From assembly GCF_964204865.1 (NCBI RefSeq), contig NC_135251.1, positions 12,400,001 to 12,464,000 on the forward strand: a stretch of 64,000 nucleotides of DNA, read 5' to 3'. The position numbers and the translations under genes are program-made. Each line of letters starts with the position of its first letter. Position 1 is the first letter of the stretch. Under the pieces are notes generated by a model. The model had not been told where the DNA came from and did no database searches. It was given only the letters and a program-made list of their open reading frames with translations. Positions 47,333 through 60,849 of the stretch are shown here, piece after piece. The stretch is from Styela clava. Taxonomy: Eukaryota; Chordata; Ascidiacea; Stolidobranchia; Styelidae.

Positions 47333-48800
47333 ATCTATAATATATATTATAATCCTAAACTGAAATTAAAATCCGCAGATTTTAAATTCAGGACCAAATA
47401 AAAACTTTTAACAACATTTTCAGCTGCAACCTCAAATATATCATATTCTCACGTGATCGCCGATTAAATTTGGAGTCATAAAATGTTACATTTTCTACGT
47501 TCAAGTGCGATAACGAAATATGCTTTACCTAAAACGCACTGCACTATGGGGAACGGATTACGTCTACTTAACCTCAAATTAAAAATTTCTGTAACTGTAA
47601 TATGTACTTGAAATTTACTTCAGACAAAACAGATAAAATATTACTTGCCAGACGGCGTGTGCCATGTGAACTTAACAGACAGACTCGCCTCTGCCTCGTC
47701 CCAACTCACCATTATATTCTAAATCACACAATTATATGTCGCGATGACAAAGGCGTTGGAAGCTCAAACGTAAACAATAGTTGAAGTCAATTGATGTCAG
47801 ACTTGGATAATTTCCTTTTCGCTGTAAGCGGATTCCAATGAGAGCTCACAAACGCAAACAATCGATAACCCGGCCTAATCATATTAAAATATCTTAGTTT
47901 AGAATATGGCGCTTTGAGCCAAGGAGTTCACTTCCTAATCACAATTATACGATGCCTCACCATGAACTACACTGCAACTAGTATATCAAATGCACGCAAC
48001 AAGAATCTTGAAACGCCCAAATTTGTGATCGATTACAGTTCTCTGATGCAACCTCACTATTTTTCTAAAATAAAAGTTATAAAATACTTTTATATATATA
48101 TTTTTCTGACCCTTGTAATCTTTAGTGCGATAACAAATCGTACAATTTTCAACGACTTCCTGCAGCCAAAGTTATCAGTATTGAAACCTTTCCCAGTTCA
48201 TTGAAGCCTCGCGGCGGGAAATATCTGATAAAGCAGGTTAATCCCTAATCGAAATCCCTTTATCGTGAACACGACAACAGTATCAGTGAGTATTCAAAAT
48301 CGACTTTAGGAAGTATATATTTCAGAAATGTAGAACTCCAACAACAACAATCTAGTAAAACGACCCATAAGTACATTTAGTGTCCAATTATATATATATA
48401 TACATCGACCCAAAAAACGGAACCCATAATTTTCTTGATTACTTGTATGAAAATAGAGAAAACTATTTAATTTTCGTTACACCTTCATATTTGTATATAA
48501 TTGTACCGAAAAGTTTCAGGAATCCGGACTAAATACCAACAATTTGGACAACGAGAGGCCCTGGCCTATGCCCTTTTTGAGGACCGTATTTAACAATAAC
48601 GAAGGGGCGAGGCTTGGATTGTTAAGCGGTGGGAGGGGGCTTCTGAAATACATAATATGCACAAATATAAATGTTTTGGAATATGAGCAACAATCTTCAT
48701 AGAATTCGGATCACGAATAATTTATTAAGCTTCGTTTTATTACACAAACGAGAATTTCGGGTTGCCTACCTATCAAAACTCGAAAGAAAATATAAAGCGC
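47333..48800. other. Non-coding stretch, counterpart of 6,671-8,157
   Basis: No supported gene; similar throughout to unit A apart from a shorter (AT)n near 48,390. Confidence 0.5.
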
Positions 48801-48904
48801 GCTCCCAAAGTATGTGCACCAAGATAGCGCATAACCTGAACCCTAACCTGGTACACATACTATGTTCAGGTTGTGCGCCACCTTGATGCACATATTTCTA
48901 GAGC
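48801..48904. repeat. Hairpin MITE, copy 4
   Basis: Counterpart of 8,158-8,261. Confidence 0.75.
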
Positions 48905-48948
48905 TCCATATAAAGACCTGTTAAAACTTTGCTGCTGAACTATACAGT

Positions 48949-48956
48949 CATTTTGG
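48949..48956. other. Empty hAT target site
   Basis: Single CATTTTGG between sequences that flank the 3-kb hAT in unit A; proves the insertion borders. Confidence 0.9.
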
Positions 48957-49335
48957 CGTATTTTTGTGACCTTGGCATGGTAAAATTGTGTAAGTGGGTT
49001 CTGCCTTCTATCACACTGAAACTGGATTTTCTACCACAAACACCAATTTTGTTAAGTCTGTATTTATAAATCAGCAATATCCAGCGCAGTAAATTTACAC
49101 GGTCAACTTACATTTGTGGCGGACCGGTTGTTTTCGTTCAAACGCCTCCAGGTTGATATATATCGTAGCTTTGTTGGTTGTGCTTCCATCGCTGTATTTG
49201 CGTGTTTGTTTTGGTTTCCCCTCTTCCCCTTATTCTTTGACACGGAACCTTGAGAAAAAGAAAACCAGCTAGACTTAGAGCGTGGTAAATATACTATAAT
49301 CAAGGGGCTATTACAATCATGTCATACGTTAAGCG

Positions 49336-49589
49336 CAGGAGCGTGTCTAGAGGTGTGCCACAGGGGGCAGCCGCCCCGTGCAGCCACGTTATAGGGGTGA
49401 GTATGTTGCTTAGTTTGATGATTTAATTAATAATACATACATACAAACATCTCACTCACCTGACCTTTATTTTTTTTATGTATGACAACATCTCTAACTT
49501 TCTCCCCCAAATTATTTTCAAAGTTAGGTATAAGGGGCAGCATTATCAGAAACTCGTCCAGAGCAGCAGAAAAGTTAGACACGACCCTG
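49336..49589. mobile_element. Small non-autonomous hAT-like element, unit B copy
   Basis: Counterpart of 11,748-11,981, keeping about 25 bases (gggggcagccgcccc) that unit A lost. Confidence 0.5.
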
Positions 49590-49811
49590 GGTAAGAGTAG
49601 GTTTGTGGTCGAGTATAGTAGGAACAATAATTGTTTTATTTTTCTATCTATGATTAGGACAAACAAACTGTTGGCGTGGATACAATGGTCTATCTATGTA
49701 AAATTTAAAAATGCGCCCCACTTGCAATTGATCGCGGACGGACACATTTTAACGACTGTTATTGAATTGAGAAAGTAAAAATACTAGTTTCAATTATTTC
49801 CAAGACAAGAT

Positions 49812-49880
49812 TACCCTAACCTGGTACATACCCTGAGTTCAGGTTGTGCGCCATCTTGGTGCGCATACTTCAGGAGGTCC
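49812..49880. repeat. Hairpin MITE, copy 5, left half deleted
   Basis: Keeps the loop and the right arm ending in gcgcatacttcaggaggtcc. Confidence 0.65.
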
Positions 49881-51196
49881 AATTCCACTAAGTTGGATTT
49901 TTTTGTGCAAAGCTCCCGCCAACGCTCGAAATAAGAAAATTAGTAGATATCCAGTTAGGGTTAGGTATCCAGATTGCACTGAAAATCCCAATTTTAAACT
50001 CCTCATTTATAACCCGGACTGGGTAACTACTACCTTATTTTAAAACGTGGCTGGTGTGTTTTATCACACATTTATGCATTATTGGCGGGAACTTCTTACA
50101 TAAGATCCCGGAGATTTTCTCTTATATTAGCCTTTCAATCATGAATACGTTATTACCAGCCTTGCAATTTTTACCAATGAATACAGAATTCAGAAAGTTG
50201 GGTAGCTAACTCGCGCCCTAATACTTTCTCAAACGAATAAAAATATGAACAATATATATATTTATACATACCCCTGAGCAATCTGATATTATTGTTTCAC
50301 AAAGTGCGTGACAAAAAGGTTTAGAAAACAAGAGAAATTTTATTCCCTGAATACGAGCGTAGCAAGTGAAACGTGAACATATCGTGACAAGTCACCGATA
50401 CGGTTCTGCTTTTTTTTATCATCTTTGGTAATAAAATTGAATACCAGAGCAAACACACATACTGAATATAAATGCTTTTTCCCCTTCTTATTATAAATCA
50501 ACAAGTTAATGTAGCTCTATTTTGCTCATGAATCCAAATCCTTTATGGTAAAATTTACTAAGAACTGGAGCGAAAAATACGACATGAAAATTCAATAAAC
50601 CTCTGTTCAACTTGCTATTAGATCGAGGAACATTAAATCATAAAAATATTATGCAACAAAATCACAGTATGGTAAGAGGAGTGAACTAAAAAAAATATTA
50701 AAAGATGAAAACATTATCTTATCTCTCCAACTTTACACATGTCCTCCGTGTGGCTAAAATGAAAGATTAGTCAAATATATAATTCTGTGAATGGCAAGAA
50801 TCTACATCAACATTCCGGACATTTTTTTGTAAATATGAAGCAAAACTTTTTTGGTATAGGTCGATATATTGGTGCAGTTTTCAATGATGATACAAATAAA
50901 AAATATTTCAACATTTTTGTAATAATACAGCGATGTTCAAAGAAGCTTGACATAATACATAATGTAATATATGCTAATTAAGACTGAGAAACAGAAAAGT
51001 ACAGTTAGGAAAATACCAAAATGTAATTTAAAGCTCCATAATATACCTACCGGTACATCAAAAATCATTTGCTATTAGTGTAGTTTTACAACCTAATACC
51101 AAACAATTACTTGTGGATGTTGATCTGTTTGAAAGCTCATAAGCTACTATGAGAATTAATTTTGTAAGTAAACTACCAAATAATAGTTATATTTTA
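49881..51196. other. Non-coding stretch, counterpart of 12,505-13,711
   Basis: No gene seen. It carries short insertions relative to A at about 50,360-50,440 and 50,700-50,765. Confidence 0.4.
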
Positions 51197-51399
51197 CAGG
51201 GTGTCCATAAAGTCTTAAAAGTATTTAAAAATGGAATTTATCGATACCATATATTGTTTTGACCCTCACAGATAAATAAATGAAGTAAAAATACTTAAAC
51301 AATTACTGATTAATTAAGATACAACAAACCTGTTCAAGATATATGTAGAACTGCCTTCATAACAAAATTGAAATTGAAAGGGACTTTATGGACACCCTT
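51197..51399. mobile_element. Tc1/mariner-type MITE, unit B copy
   Basis: Same element and TA flanks as 13,712-13,914, so it was present before the units separated. Confidence 0.8.
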
Positions 51400-51610
51400 T
51401 AGGTATCAAATAATATAGTAAACAATGAAGTATATTTTGCAGCAAATATTGTCTTAGGCACATTTAATTTGAACTTTTTTCGCGGGAGTTGATGACTTCA
51501 GAAAGCAAAAATGCTTATTGTATTTGCCAGTGTTGAAGTTTTTCTCGGTTTATATTAATACCTTTGCATATTTGAATTACAAATTAAAGTTTCAAAAAGG
51601 TTAGACGTTG

Positions 51611-54178
51611 CTATTTAGTTCGGTTGGTGTCTGCGGAAGAATCAGAAGTAAAATCCAGTGTTCCACCCTCCACTCTATCGAGAACTACAAATCCTGCGCT
51701 TGAACCTGAAAAATGAGGTATGTCTACATTAAAAGTAAAAAGGCAACATTTAAACAAATCCGCTGGTTAAGTTTCACAATCACATATCGCATTAGTACCA
51801 TTACCCTCTGGCATTACTATTTAAGATACCGGTATATCACTGTATCAATATTTTAATTCCTGGAGCATTGTCTTCTCTGAAAAAAATGAAGTCAAAATTG
51901 TGTCAAATCGCAACAAATTTATTTCAATTAATTACCCATGACAATGCCGATCCATAATGTTATAGCACCATTACAATAATACTGGACACTGGACAGTATG
52001 CTGCTATTTCTCCAAGTCAATTTTATTATTTCATCATTTTCCCTCATAAAAATATCTTTAAAGCCGCTTTAAATACCTTTTAAACCCGCTGTTCTCAGTG
52101 TCATATTACTGTCACTTGAAGATAGATTGAAATTCTTTGTATTTCGTGCAGTTACGATAGATGTTTCGGTGCCGGGTATGCCTCCTCCAACTGTGAAAGT
52201 CATTTTTGTCTTGTCACAAGGATAAGAGAAACGAAAGAGTCAGAGCAACGCTTCCCAGCTGATGGCCCGTGACCCAGAGCTGGGTCTCCTTAAAATCCCC
52301 TTGGGTCTCTTTTTTTTTAACAAAAACTTTCATTTGTTTTCTAGTAAATTTTCTATTTGGTATTGAAGTGCTGCTCTCTAATATTTGTATATGTGGAAAG
52401 GCTCACAGTGCAAAAAACTTGACAGCATCTATTCAAGTTAAGTAAAGCCACAGGCCACAGCACAATTTCAAAAAGTCGCTGGTGGCAAACAAGTGCAGTA
52501 ATATGTGGTAAAATAAATGTTAGGTGAATATGATTGTTTGCTGACTAAAAAGCACTAAATACCAATTAGTATTTGAGCTAACCTTCGATCACAAGATTCT
52601 ACAAAATTCTTTTTTTTTTAAATTTGGTTCCATTGAAAAAAGGTTGAGAACACTGGTTCAGTGCATTTGCACTTCTAAAGTGAGAGTAAGGCATTTATCG
52701 TGTTCATAAATGTAATGTGAAAAAACACAGTTTTACTCATTCTTCAAGCAAGAACAAACATCCTTGAAGAAGAACAAGAACAACCCGACTTCTGTCATTA
52801 AACGATTCATAAAAACATTCAAAGAATGGGAATTTATGCTACATTAGGGCCATTTTTATTTTGTAAATATATTAACTTTTGCTTATTATATTGTCATATA
52901 AAAGTTCAATTCATTTTTCTCACATACCAACTTCTTTAATAGTATTTTTGTGTTGTATCGTTACTCCACTACATCCTTCAAATACATCCATGGACGCAGA
53001 ACCGGTAGTGCAACCTTAATTACAGTGACAGAAAAAAAAATATAAAAAATGAATAAGAGTCTTTGCCCACTGAAAATCTCAGAATCTTTTTATCACTCTC
53101 TCCTCAAGGGCTACAAAGTGTTACATGATTTGTGTGTGAAATATTTAGTGAGATAATAATTGGTAATCGCTTTGGGAAAGACTTGTTTGTTTCGTTGAGT
53201 TATTATTCAGTATTACAAGGTACTGGTTTGATAATCAGACTATACACATTATGACGTTAATAAAAGTATTTAGATTTTACGTTCAACATTGAAATATTTC
53301 ATTGGGAAACGTAATGTTGGTTTTATTACCTTGAACTTTGCATGTTGCTTCTCTGTCATCTTTCTTCACATTGTGGCATCCAATGAAAACGTTTTCTGCA
53401 ATGTCAGTTCCTTGTCTTTTGGCTTCTATAACATAAAAACAAGAGAGTAATGTTAGCTAGTATGAAAAGACAGCTTGCAATATACCTAACGGAATAGGTT
53501 TCAAATTTACAATTTTGCCGATCAAGTTAGCAAAACTTTCAAATAAAGGGTTCAGTAACAAGATAAATATCTTAAAGCTGTGGTCTCATTGCTTTTGAAT
53601 TTGATTTGAAGTTTTCAAAAAGCATCTGCGCCGACGATGAAGAACTCACTAATGCCAGCGATTTCTCTCATATCGGTATCGCTACGAGTCCTACGACAAG
53701 TACATAAGAGATATTGCTTGCTTGATTTTGGGTGATCGACTACGCGTCTCGTTATTATATTCTGGAAGGCCTTTTTACGTTGCTGTGATACTCTGGCGCA
53801 AGATGCTCATGCATAAATCCACATGGTTTCAATAGCTTTTCACTTTGAGCATAATATTTTCTGGAGAGATAATAACAACACACACATATCGTGGTATTGA
53901 AATGATTAAATCAATACAGCTTATTTTTAAAGCAATCCCGCGTAAGAATAAATCAAAACAATAATAGGATTCGGAGGCTCGTCAAGTCGTTTGATTCTGA
54001 AATTTAAGGAAATCATAAACAGTTGTTAAATTGGCAATATTTTCAATCTAGCAATAAATTAATTCTTACGGAACTCTGTCGATTTTCCTCTGTTGTTGAT
54101 ATTAACATTGTTACATCCAATATATAAATTGCCAATCTCTTTCGGTCTCTTTGAATCCAAAAATCGTCTTCCCGACAT
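51611..54178 (-). CDS. Five-exon gene with repeated RHIM-like motifs, unit B
   Basis: Exons 54070-54178, 53330-53425, 52928-53014, 52077-52190 and 51611-51705: the same lengths, phases and splice sites as the unit A gene. Comparing the 501 coding bases by eye, I find one residue change (I to V in the last exon) and four silent changes (exons 2, 3 and 5), while introns carry many small indels. This supports a functional protein in both units. Product and motif description as for 14,126-16,636; intracellular, family unknown. Confidence 0.72.
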
Positions 54179-54324
54179 GATAATTTATTTATAGACTACA
54201 AATATTATGCAAAAAACATCTATTACCGGTATTACATCAAAATAGATCTTAAATCGTTTTAACCTCAGAATTCCAATGAAAATAAAAAATCTGACAATGA
54301 AAACTCAGTGCGATGGATGTAGAT

Positions 54325-54493
54325 CCGGGTCTCACATAGTTTCGTACCTAACCTAGTGGGCATAGCATAACAATTTCCTCACGTGTCAATCCTAACCCAG
54401 TAACCCCCCACCTGCTGACCTGACCACACCATCAAAAAATTACCACACTACGACGTCACAGTGACGTAATAGAGCCCTTCAATATATGCGAAC
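54325..54493. repeat. Fragment of a related MITE
   Basis: Diverged, shortened relative of 54,494-54,950 (gggtctcacatagtttcgta, cgtgtcaatcctaaccc) placed directly before it; absent from unit A. Confidence 0.55.
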
Positions 54494-54950
54494 GGTCTGG
54501 TATAGTTTAGTACCACATGTACTTGTACTTGACCTGGCTCAACAATTTTTGCATATGTCAATCCCAACCCCACTTGACTAAGTCACCGAAAAATTACGTC
54601 ATTTCGACGTCACAGTGGCGTAATAAGGCCCACCGAAGTATGCGGATGCTCGTCCAAAACGCACAGACGATCACCCGAAATCGAGCAAGCAATCTCTCTC
54701 GTTTTCTCGTCACAACGATCACTATGGGAGAGAGATCGCCGGCTTTAGCAAGTTCGTTATCGGCGGCGCAGATGTCATTTCGGGCGATCGTAATTATACT
54801 TTGGCAATCCCTATGACGTGTTGATGACGTCGTAGTGACGTAATTTTTGGATGGCATAGTCAGGTGGGGGTTAGGAATAGCATATGCAAAATTCGCTATG
54901 CTACGCCCACCGGAAGTAGCCTACTTGTGGTACTAAACTATACTAGACCC
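54494..54950. mobile_element. MITE upstream of five-exon gene, unit B
   Basis: Counterpart of 16,836-17,287, with the same inverted ends (GGTCTGGTATAGTTTAGTA). Confidence 0.8.
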
Positions 54951-55246
54951 GTAAAGACATCCTCTCTTTTACCAGTTTACAGTTCATTATGACAGCTTTG
55001 AGCAGATCCATATTTTCATCCCATAAAAAAATTACTATTGAATGAAAAATATGTTGAATCATAGCAAAGATGGACGTTTGACCTTTGACCCCCAAACATT
55101 GTTTCTATACTTTATCAATAATTTGTTTGTGCGACTTTGGATACCGGTACTGTTCAGTACATTCGCGTAAGATTATTGGATAAAAAATACGTCAAATCAG
55201 AGCAAAAAGAACGTTTGATCTTTGACCCCAAACATTGTTCTATGCC

Positions 55247-56018
55247 CAGGGGTGGGCAACCTTTTTCGGCTCGCGTGCCAAAATCGACGAAATTTACCGA
55301 CAAACTTCTTCTGCGTGCCGAGCAAAACTAAAAAATAATTCTTTGCTATTTTCAACGCAAAAATAAACCTTTTAAACAGGAACAGACAGATTCACTATTC
55401 GGGAAAATATCAGTCCGGCAAATAGTTTCGATTACTTTTCTTATTCTATATCAGTGAGACTTCTGCTTCTGCGTTACCGATTATAGAGATTTAACATTGC
55501 GTTATCATTTTGTAACTTCCAAAGAAATACACAAAGTAATGCAGTTGCAAAGTTTTTAAGACACGAAAAATGTTCGGGAATGGCATTACAATCACGCAAT
55601 AGTTTGTTTTCTGCACTTCTCTCTTGTATTCCCTTCCCTAATATCGCATATTTCTGGCGAAATCAATTTATAACAGTAAGTTAGCAAGTAACTCTAACCA
55701 ACACGAGCTCTACAACTTCATAAAGCCAGCAGAAATGAACAAAAATGGTGGCACACGAACTACATTACGTGAGAATGTAGTCAAATGAATGCTGCGCTCT
55801 TCTCGACAAAATTTCTCGAAAGCACACTCATTTGTTACGTCATAATGTATTTCTTTGTAGCCTAATGTCATGAAAGGACAAAAAGAATTTAAATAAATAA
55901 CGGATTATTAACAAACGATAATGAATAAACGAACACCGAGTTTTATCAGATAATTCAGAGTCTTCAAACTTTTTATCTTATCAAGTTTGGCACGCGTGCC
56001 AGGGGTTGCCCACCCCTG
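55247..56018. mobile_element. Non-autonomous hAT, 772 bp, complete
   Basis: Inverted ends CAGGGGTGGGCAACC at both sides. Flanks ttctatgc and ttctacac are a plausible mutated 8-bp duplication. No coding content. Unit A keeps only the left half. Confidence 0.75.
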
Positions 56019-56560
56019 TTCTACACTTTGTCACTGATTTTGAGAGTGTTTGTGTGACTTCAGATACCGGTACTGTTCAGTACATCCCAGTAAAATTATT
56101 GTATAAAAAATACGCTGAATCAGAGCCGTAACGGGCCAGCGTCGGTGAAGAGGCGATCTTTTCGCCCATAACTATTCTCACGGGATTCCTATCATTCAAC
56201 ACGATAGGGTCTTTTTTGCTACGCATTTTTCGATAAGGCCAAATCTTGCAAGCTAGTATTAGTCGACAATTGTGGAATTATAATTTTTTATTACTGGATT
56301 TATATTACTGGATTATTGCTTTAAAAACCCTTCAAACCGATTTGCATTGGTGAGCAATTGCAAATTTTCGGCGTGCAGAATTGAATTCGCTCGCGTGCAT
56401 TTATGCGGAGCGCTAGCGCCCTCGGGCGTGCACCTGTCATGGAATCCAGCCTGGGGTACCGGTGTCCGGTAGCGGTAGGTACCCTACCGTACCGAACATA
56501 CCGTATTGACTAAAGAGTTTGGACGAAGAGTTAACGGTACATTAATAGTCCACACTGTAC
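56019..56560. other. Unit B stretch missing from unit A
   Basis: Contains a SINE-like scrap at about 56,130-56,200 and palindromic ggtaccggt-type sequence at 56,450-56,580 like that at 44.7-45.5 kb. No gene seen. Confidence 0.35.
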
Positions 56561-56696
56561 GGTGCCGGTATAGAGGGCTTGCACGGGTCACGTGACTTTG
56601 TTTACTGGACGGCAAAAAAACAAAAACGTCCATTTGGCTACTGTCAGTTGCAAGTCGGATTATACGTTTCCTTTCCATTTTGTTCGACTGTTGAAA

Positions 56697-57220
56697 ATGG
56701 TTATTTCGTATTGTTCCGTTGGCTATACGTACTATAGACAACGAAATGGATCTTCAGTTATATTCCACTGTTTTCAAAAGATCTGGAACGTCGCGCAATG
56801 TGGATATCATCTATTGGCAGGACTGCTTGGTGTCAAGTCCAGAAGTCATCTCGCTTGTGTTTCACTGTTTGCGGACAGCATTTCGTTGACGGTGAGTGAT
56901 AATGTGCCGTTATCAATTTTTTTAAATATTCATAAGCTTCCTCATTTCAATGGGGAGCACGTGGCAAACTACTGTTATTGGTAGGCCTACTTGCAAACTT
57001 GACTTGTGTAACTATTTATCCCAAACAGTTGTGTGTTTACCCACAAACAAACAACTATGTTGACGAACAATCTAAAGTTGAGTTTGAAGATGATTTTACA
57101 ATTCTCCAACCACCCCTCATTCTTAATAGCAATAAAATAGGATACTTTGACATAAGTGAAGAAAAAAATATTGAGGAGGATCTAATTAGGTTGTTCGCTC
57201 GTGTTCCGCAAATTAGATAG
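56697..57220 (+). pseudogene. THAP-domain exon and acidic tail, unit B
   Basis: 56697-56891 is the THAP exon (YCSVG, then in the next frame ERRAMWISSIGRTAW and CGQHF) ending at a GTGAGT donor; the second zinc-ligand cysteine of the first pair reads Y here. Downstream, 57,027-57,220 is an open, acidic stretch (VEFEDDFTILQPPLI, EEKNIEEDLIRLF) that may be the next exon, although its natural acceptor (ccaaacag) is out of phase. The hAT found at this site in A is absent. A THAP protein would bind DNA; this copy looks inactive. Confidence 0.5.
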
Positions 57221-57835
57221 CTCTGAGTCTTACTAAATATAACAAAGCCTAAGACGGGCAAAATAGAAATTTTGAAAACTCTCTAATTTGTCGTATTGTC
57301 ACTATGGGCACATGATAAATTTTGGGTTATGTGATTAAAGTAGGATTATCATAATAAACACACATTTATACATTCAAGACACAAACTATAGGAATTAGCG
57401 CGCGTAACAGAAGTTTAGAATAAATATCTTAGGCTTGTCAAGGGTGTTTTTTGAGACGTCCAATTTGAAAAAAAAAATATTGAATTTGAAAATATAAGTA
57501 TTATTGATATTATTTATTTCTAGATTATTAAGCAGTCATTACGAATTGGGAATGCATGCCATAAATTCTATCAACGACAACTCAGTGATCACCCAATCTG
57601 ATATATTACGAAATTCTCAAATATATGGACACGAAAATAAAACGAAATAGTACTGTTGCCAAATCTTTCACAGTAGTCTTCCTGACATCGACTGAACAAC
57701 ATATCAAATCAATCGCGAACACCAAACTGTGCGCGATTTTTCATTTTGATGACGTCATCACGAAAAATTCATAGCGAAAAACCAATCCCATAAATCCGAC
57801 AGTAATTTGAAATAAATAAGCTACACGTAATAGGT

Positions 57836-58118
57836 TAGGATGGGATTTACATATTTATCCCGGGGGAGAGGAAAGCCGATAAAACGGCTTAATCTTATGG
57901 CAAACCACGGCCTCTCGTCCGGTTACCATTCCATGTCAGGTATGGGATTAGTTAGTTATTTTTTTCGGAAGCATGGACTTGATGGTGAAGGAAACCGTAA
58001 CTGACCAGCGGTTACGTGGACCACCCTACGGCGGCGAGGAGTCCATCAATCAATCAACCTCTCGCACATAACCATCCCGCATGGAATTCGAACCTGCGAA
58101 CCCACGCAGGGTATTTGT
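57836..58118 (-). repeat. SINE-like repeat, unit B copy
   Basis: Counterpart of 24,226-24,512, with the same B-box-like GGTTCGAATTCC. Confidence 0.7.
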
Positions 58119-59005
58119 ATTAACCAGGTATTTGGTAAGTAACCTTAACCAAGTATTTAAACTATTCCTAAAAACAAAAAAGAATCGCAACAACATGATA
58201 TGATCTATAGGTCCACTTCGTGTTCAATAAACACAGTTGTTGACCACTATTCATATCAGACTTGGATCATTTTCGCCTCACTAGAAAGAACATTTCACTG
58301 AAAGCTCAAACGTAAACAATCGACAATCCATATTTTTATTCAAATTAGATCTTCATTAATGTGACACTTTCGGCTGAAATGTTCAATGCGATGGCTCCCC
58401 ATGAACGAATTTGCTCCTCCGATATCAAAGTGATGTAAACACCGCTACAAGCAATTCGGAAGTTATTAATAATCACACAATTTTTGACGAAATATGTTGA
58501 TCAACATTACTACAATCGATATTTCCTTATCCTGACCCTGAACAACTACGAGCAAATGTTTAACGGACAATTCTTTCTCTGACTGCTGTTGGACTATTAG
58601 TCCATTTTGTTTGCTCAAATTCAGATATTTATTTTCATCGTGCAAGAATCGATTGAAAACAATAAACACACATTAAAATAACAAAAAAACGGAAACTGTT
58701 AAATCTAGCAATTGATGAGAGGTCACGAAAGCTATTTTGTCTGTTCAATTCGTGCATTTCTGCTGGATAGGAAAGTTTTTCACTTAGTCGTGGGACTATC
58801 GAATCTGCTGTATGGCCTTGCAAAAATTGAATATATCTCGGAATAATCGAGGATTTCGGCTAATTTTCACATTTAAGTGGAATGTGCAAATATTGACAAA
58901 AATATTCCGCTTGTGGCCGCCAATCATTTTTTGTGTCCATATAACGTCCAAACAAAAATTACATAACCAATTGCAATGTTTTTGGTCGACATGTTCGAAT
59001 GCCTT

Positions 59006-60849
59006 TTATTCATCTCTCTGAGATACCGAGTTTGATTTCATTCTTTCATCCATTGCACTTCGTTTGTACTTCGGATTTGCGAGTAAAAGTAGAAATAAAG
59101 CTAAGATATTAGCTATCAGGGGCACCAATGACGCCATTGCTTCGCCGTAAATTTCTAATATGAGTCGTTCCAAAGAAACGAACAGTACTGAAGCGAAATT
59201 AAGCGGCACGACGTACAGTGCCATCAATATTAGATTATTGATAGGATATGTAGCTTCAAGCAGCAATTCAGGTATGGCGACTCCAGTCGGCAATCTTATA
59301 GCCATTATTAAAGGATATAATATTCCGATAGCAATGATGTTTTTGAAGTAATGACCGAGGAATATTCCAAGTGAGCACAAAACTATTGCAATGAATGCTA
59401 AAAAAAATCAGAAAAATCTATTTACATTACATTCTATATTTAATTGGTCATTATCCTATACTCAATATATTTCATTTCGTCAGAAGACTTCTGCGGTTTG
59501 CATTTTATAACTGACCATCGAATCAATTTAGACATGAATATAGGAACTACACTATTTGTTCCAGTTATATAATAATAAGCCCGATAATATTGCACTTTTT
59601 TTTATAGTTTGACACATCGTTCTCAACTTGCCTAGGATACTCACATACTATACACGACTCCTTGTAGTAACCGAAGCTATCCAAGAATCTTCCTGTCGCG
59701 AAAGATGTGAGAGCTGCTACACATGCTCCAATGGTCCGTAGCAATCCTGGAAACGAATCTGACATGCTTGGAAATGTCTTCAGTATCATGGAAGAGTTCA
59801 ATACTTTTGTCATACCAAATACAGAAACTGTTAATGCACGGGATGTAGTTAGCAACAAAAAATTCCGGTTTTGTAGCAAATGGACAACTGTCTTTAAATT
59901 TACTATACAATTAGCTTCTTTTTCCTCATTTTGTTGTTTTATTATGTTTTGTTGTGCAGCGGTAGGAGGAGACGGGGGATGATCAGCAGCAAATATCCAC
60001 ATGGAAATTGTTGATACGAATAGCAAAAAACAAAGCACTCCAAATGTTGACGCAAAAACTTCTTGAATCTTATTGGAAGAAATTAACCCTACGTTGGCAT
60101 CAGTGGCATTACCAAAGATGCCTGGAAAAAGTGCGCCAGAAAAGGCATTGCCAAAACCTCCTGCAAGCCATGTCATACCAATGACTGTTGCCCTTTCATT
60201 CACAGGAAACCAGCTAGCGGCAAGTGTCATTGGAAGAACGTAGAAAAATCCGTCAGATATTCCAACAAGGGAGTTTCCAATTAGCAGCAAATAGTACGTC
60301 TTCCTAAAAATGGTATACACGGTTTGGAATCATTCATGATATATAATCTTCCATGCCTGTTGAATAAGTAAAAATATTTTGGAAAAATACTTAAGGTATA
60401 TGGGCACCATAAAAGAAAGAAAAAGAAAACCAACTGCAGCGGAAATCTATAGAACATTACAAATATTAGGTTTTTTCACTTCTCAGGTTCAGCTAATCAT
60501 TGTGATGTAACTGAAAATTGCACAAACCTGCTGATAAATCCAAGCACGTTAAACAGCATTCCAAGGAGTGCACAAACACATCCAAAGATCAATTGCATCC
60601 GAACACCAATTTTTCCTGCGAATAGAATCAAGAAGGGTGTCATAAATATCCCGAAGGCATGAGCTATGATAGGCAGAGCATCTGTTGCGTAAGGAGTTTC
60701 TTCAAAGAATGAGGTAACGACGTTGTTCACGGTTCCGTAAGATAATGTTGTAAACTCATAGTTGAATATACCTATACTCAAGGCAGCTGCAAACATCCAT
60801 CTTATAGAATATACAGTGTATTGCATCGCTGCTACACTTCGTTTAAAAT
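59006..60849 (-). CDS. SLC49/FLVCR-like major facilitator transporter, unit B
   Basis: Exons 60528-60849, 59654-60303 and 59006-59397, 446 residues from the ATG at 60,826. Differences from unit A seen by eye: T to M, R to S (FLDSFG), V to I (ATYPINN), R to Q near the C-terminus, and one silent change. The R to S change falls in the conserved loop after the tenth segment, where family members usually keep a D-R pair, so transport may differ. Splice sites, including the ambiguous GTATAG donor, are unchanged. Confidence 0.75.
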
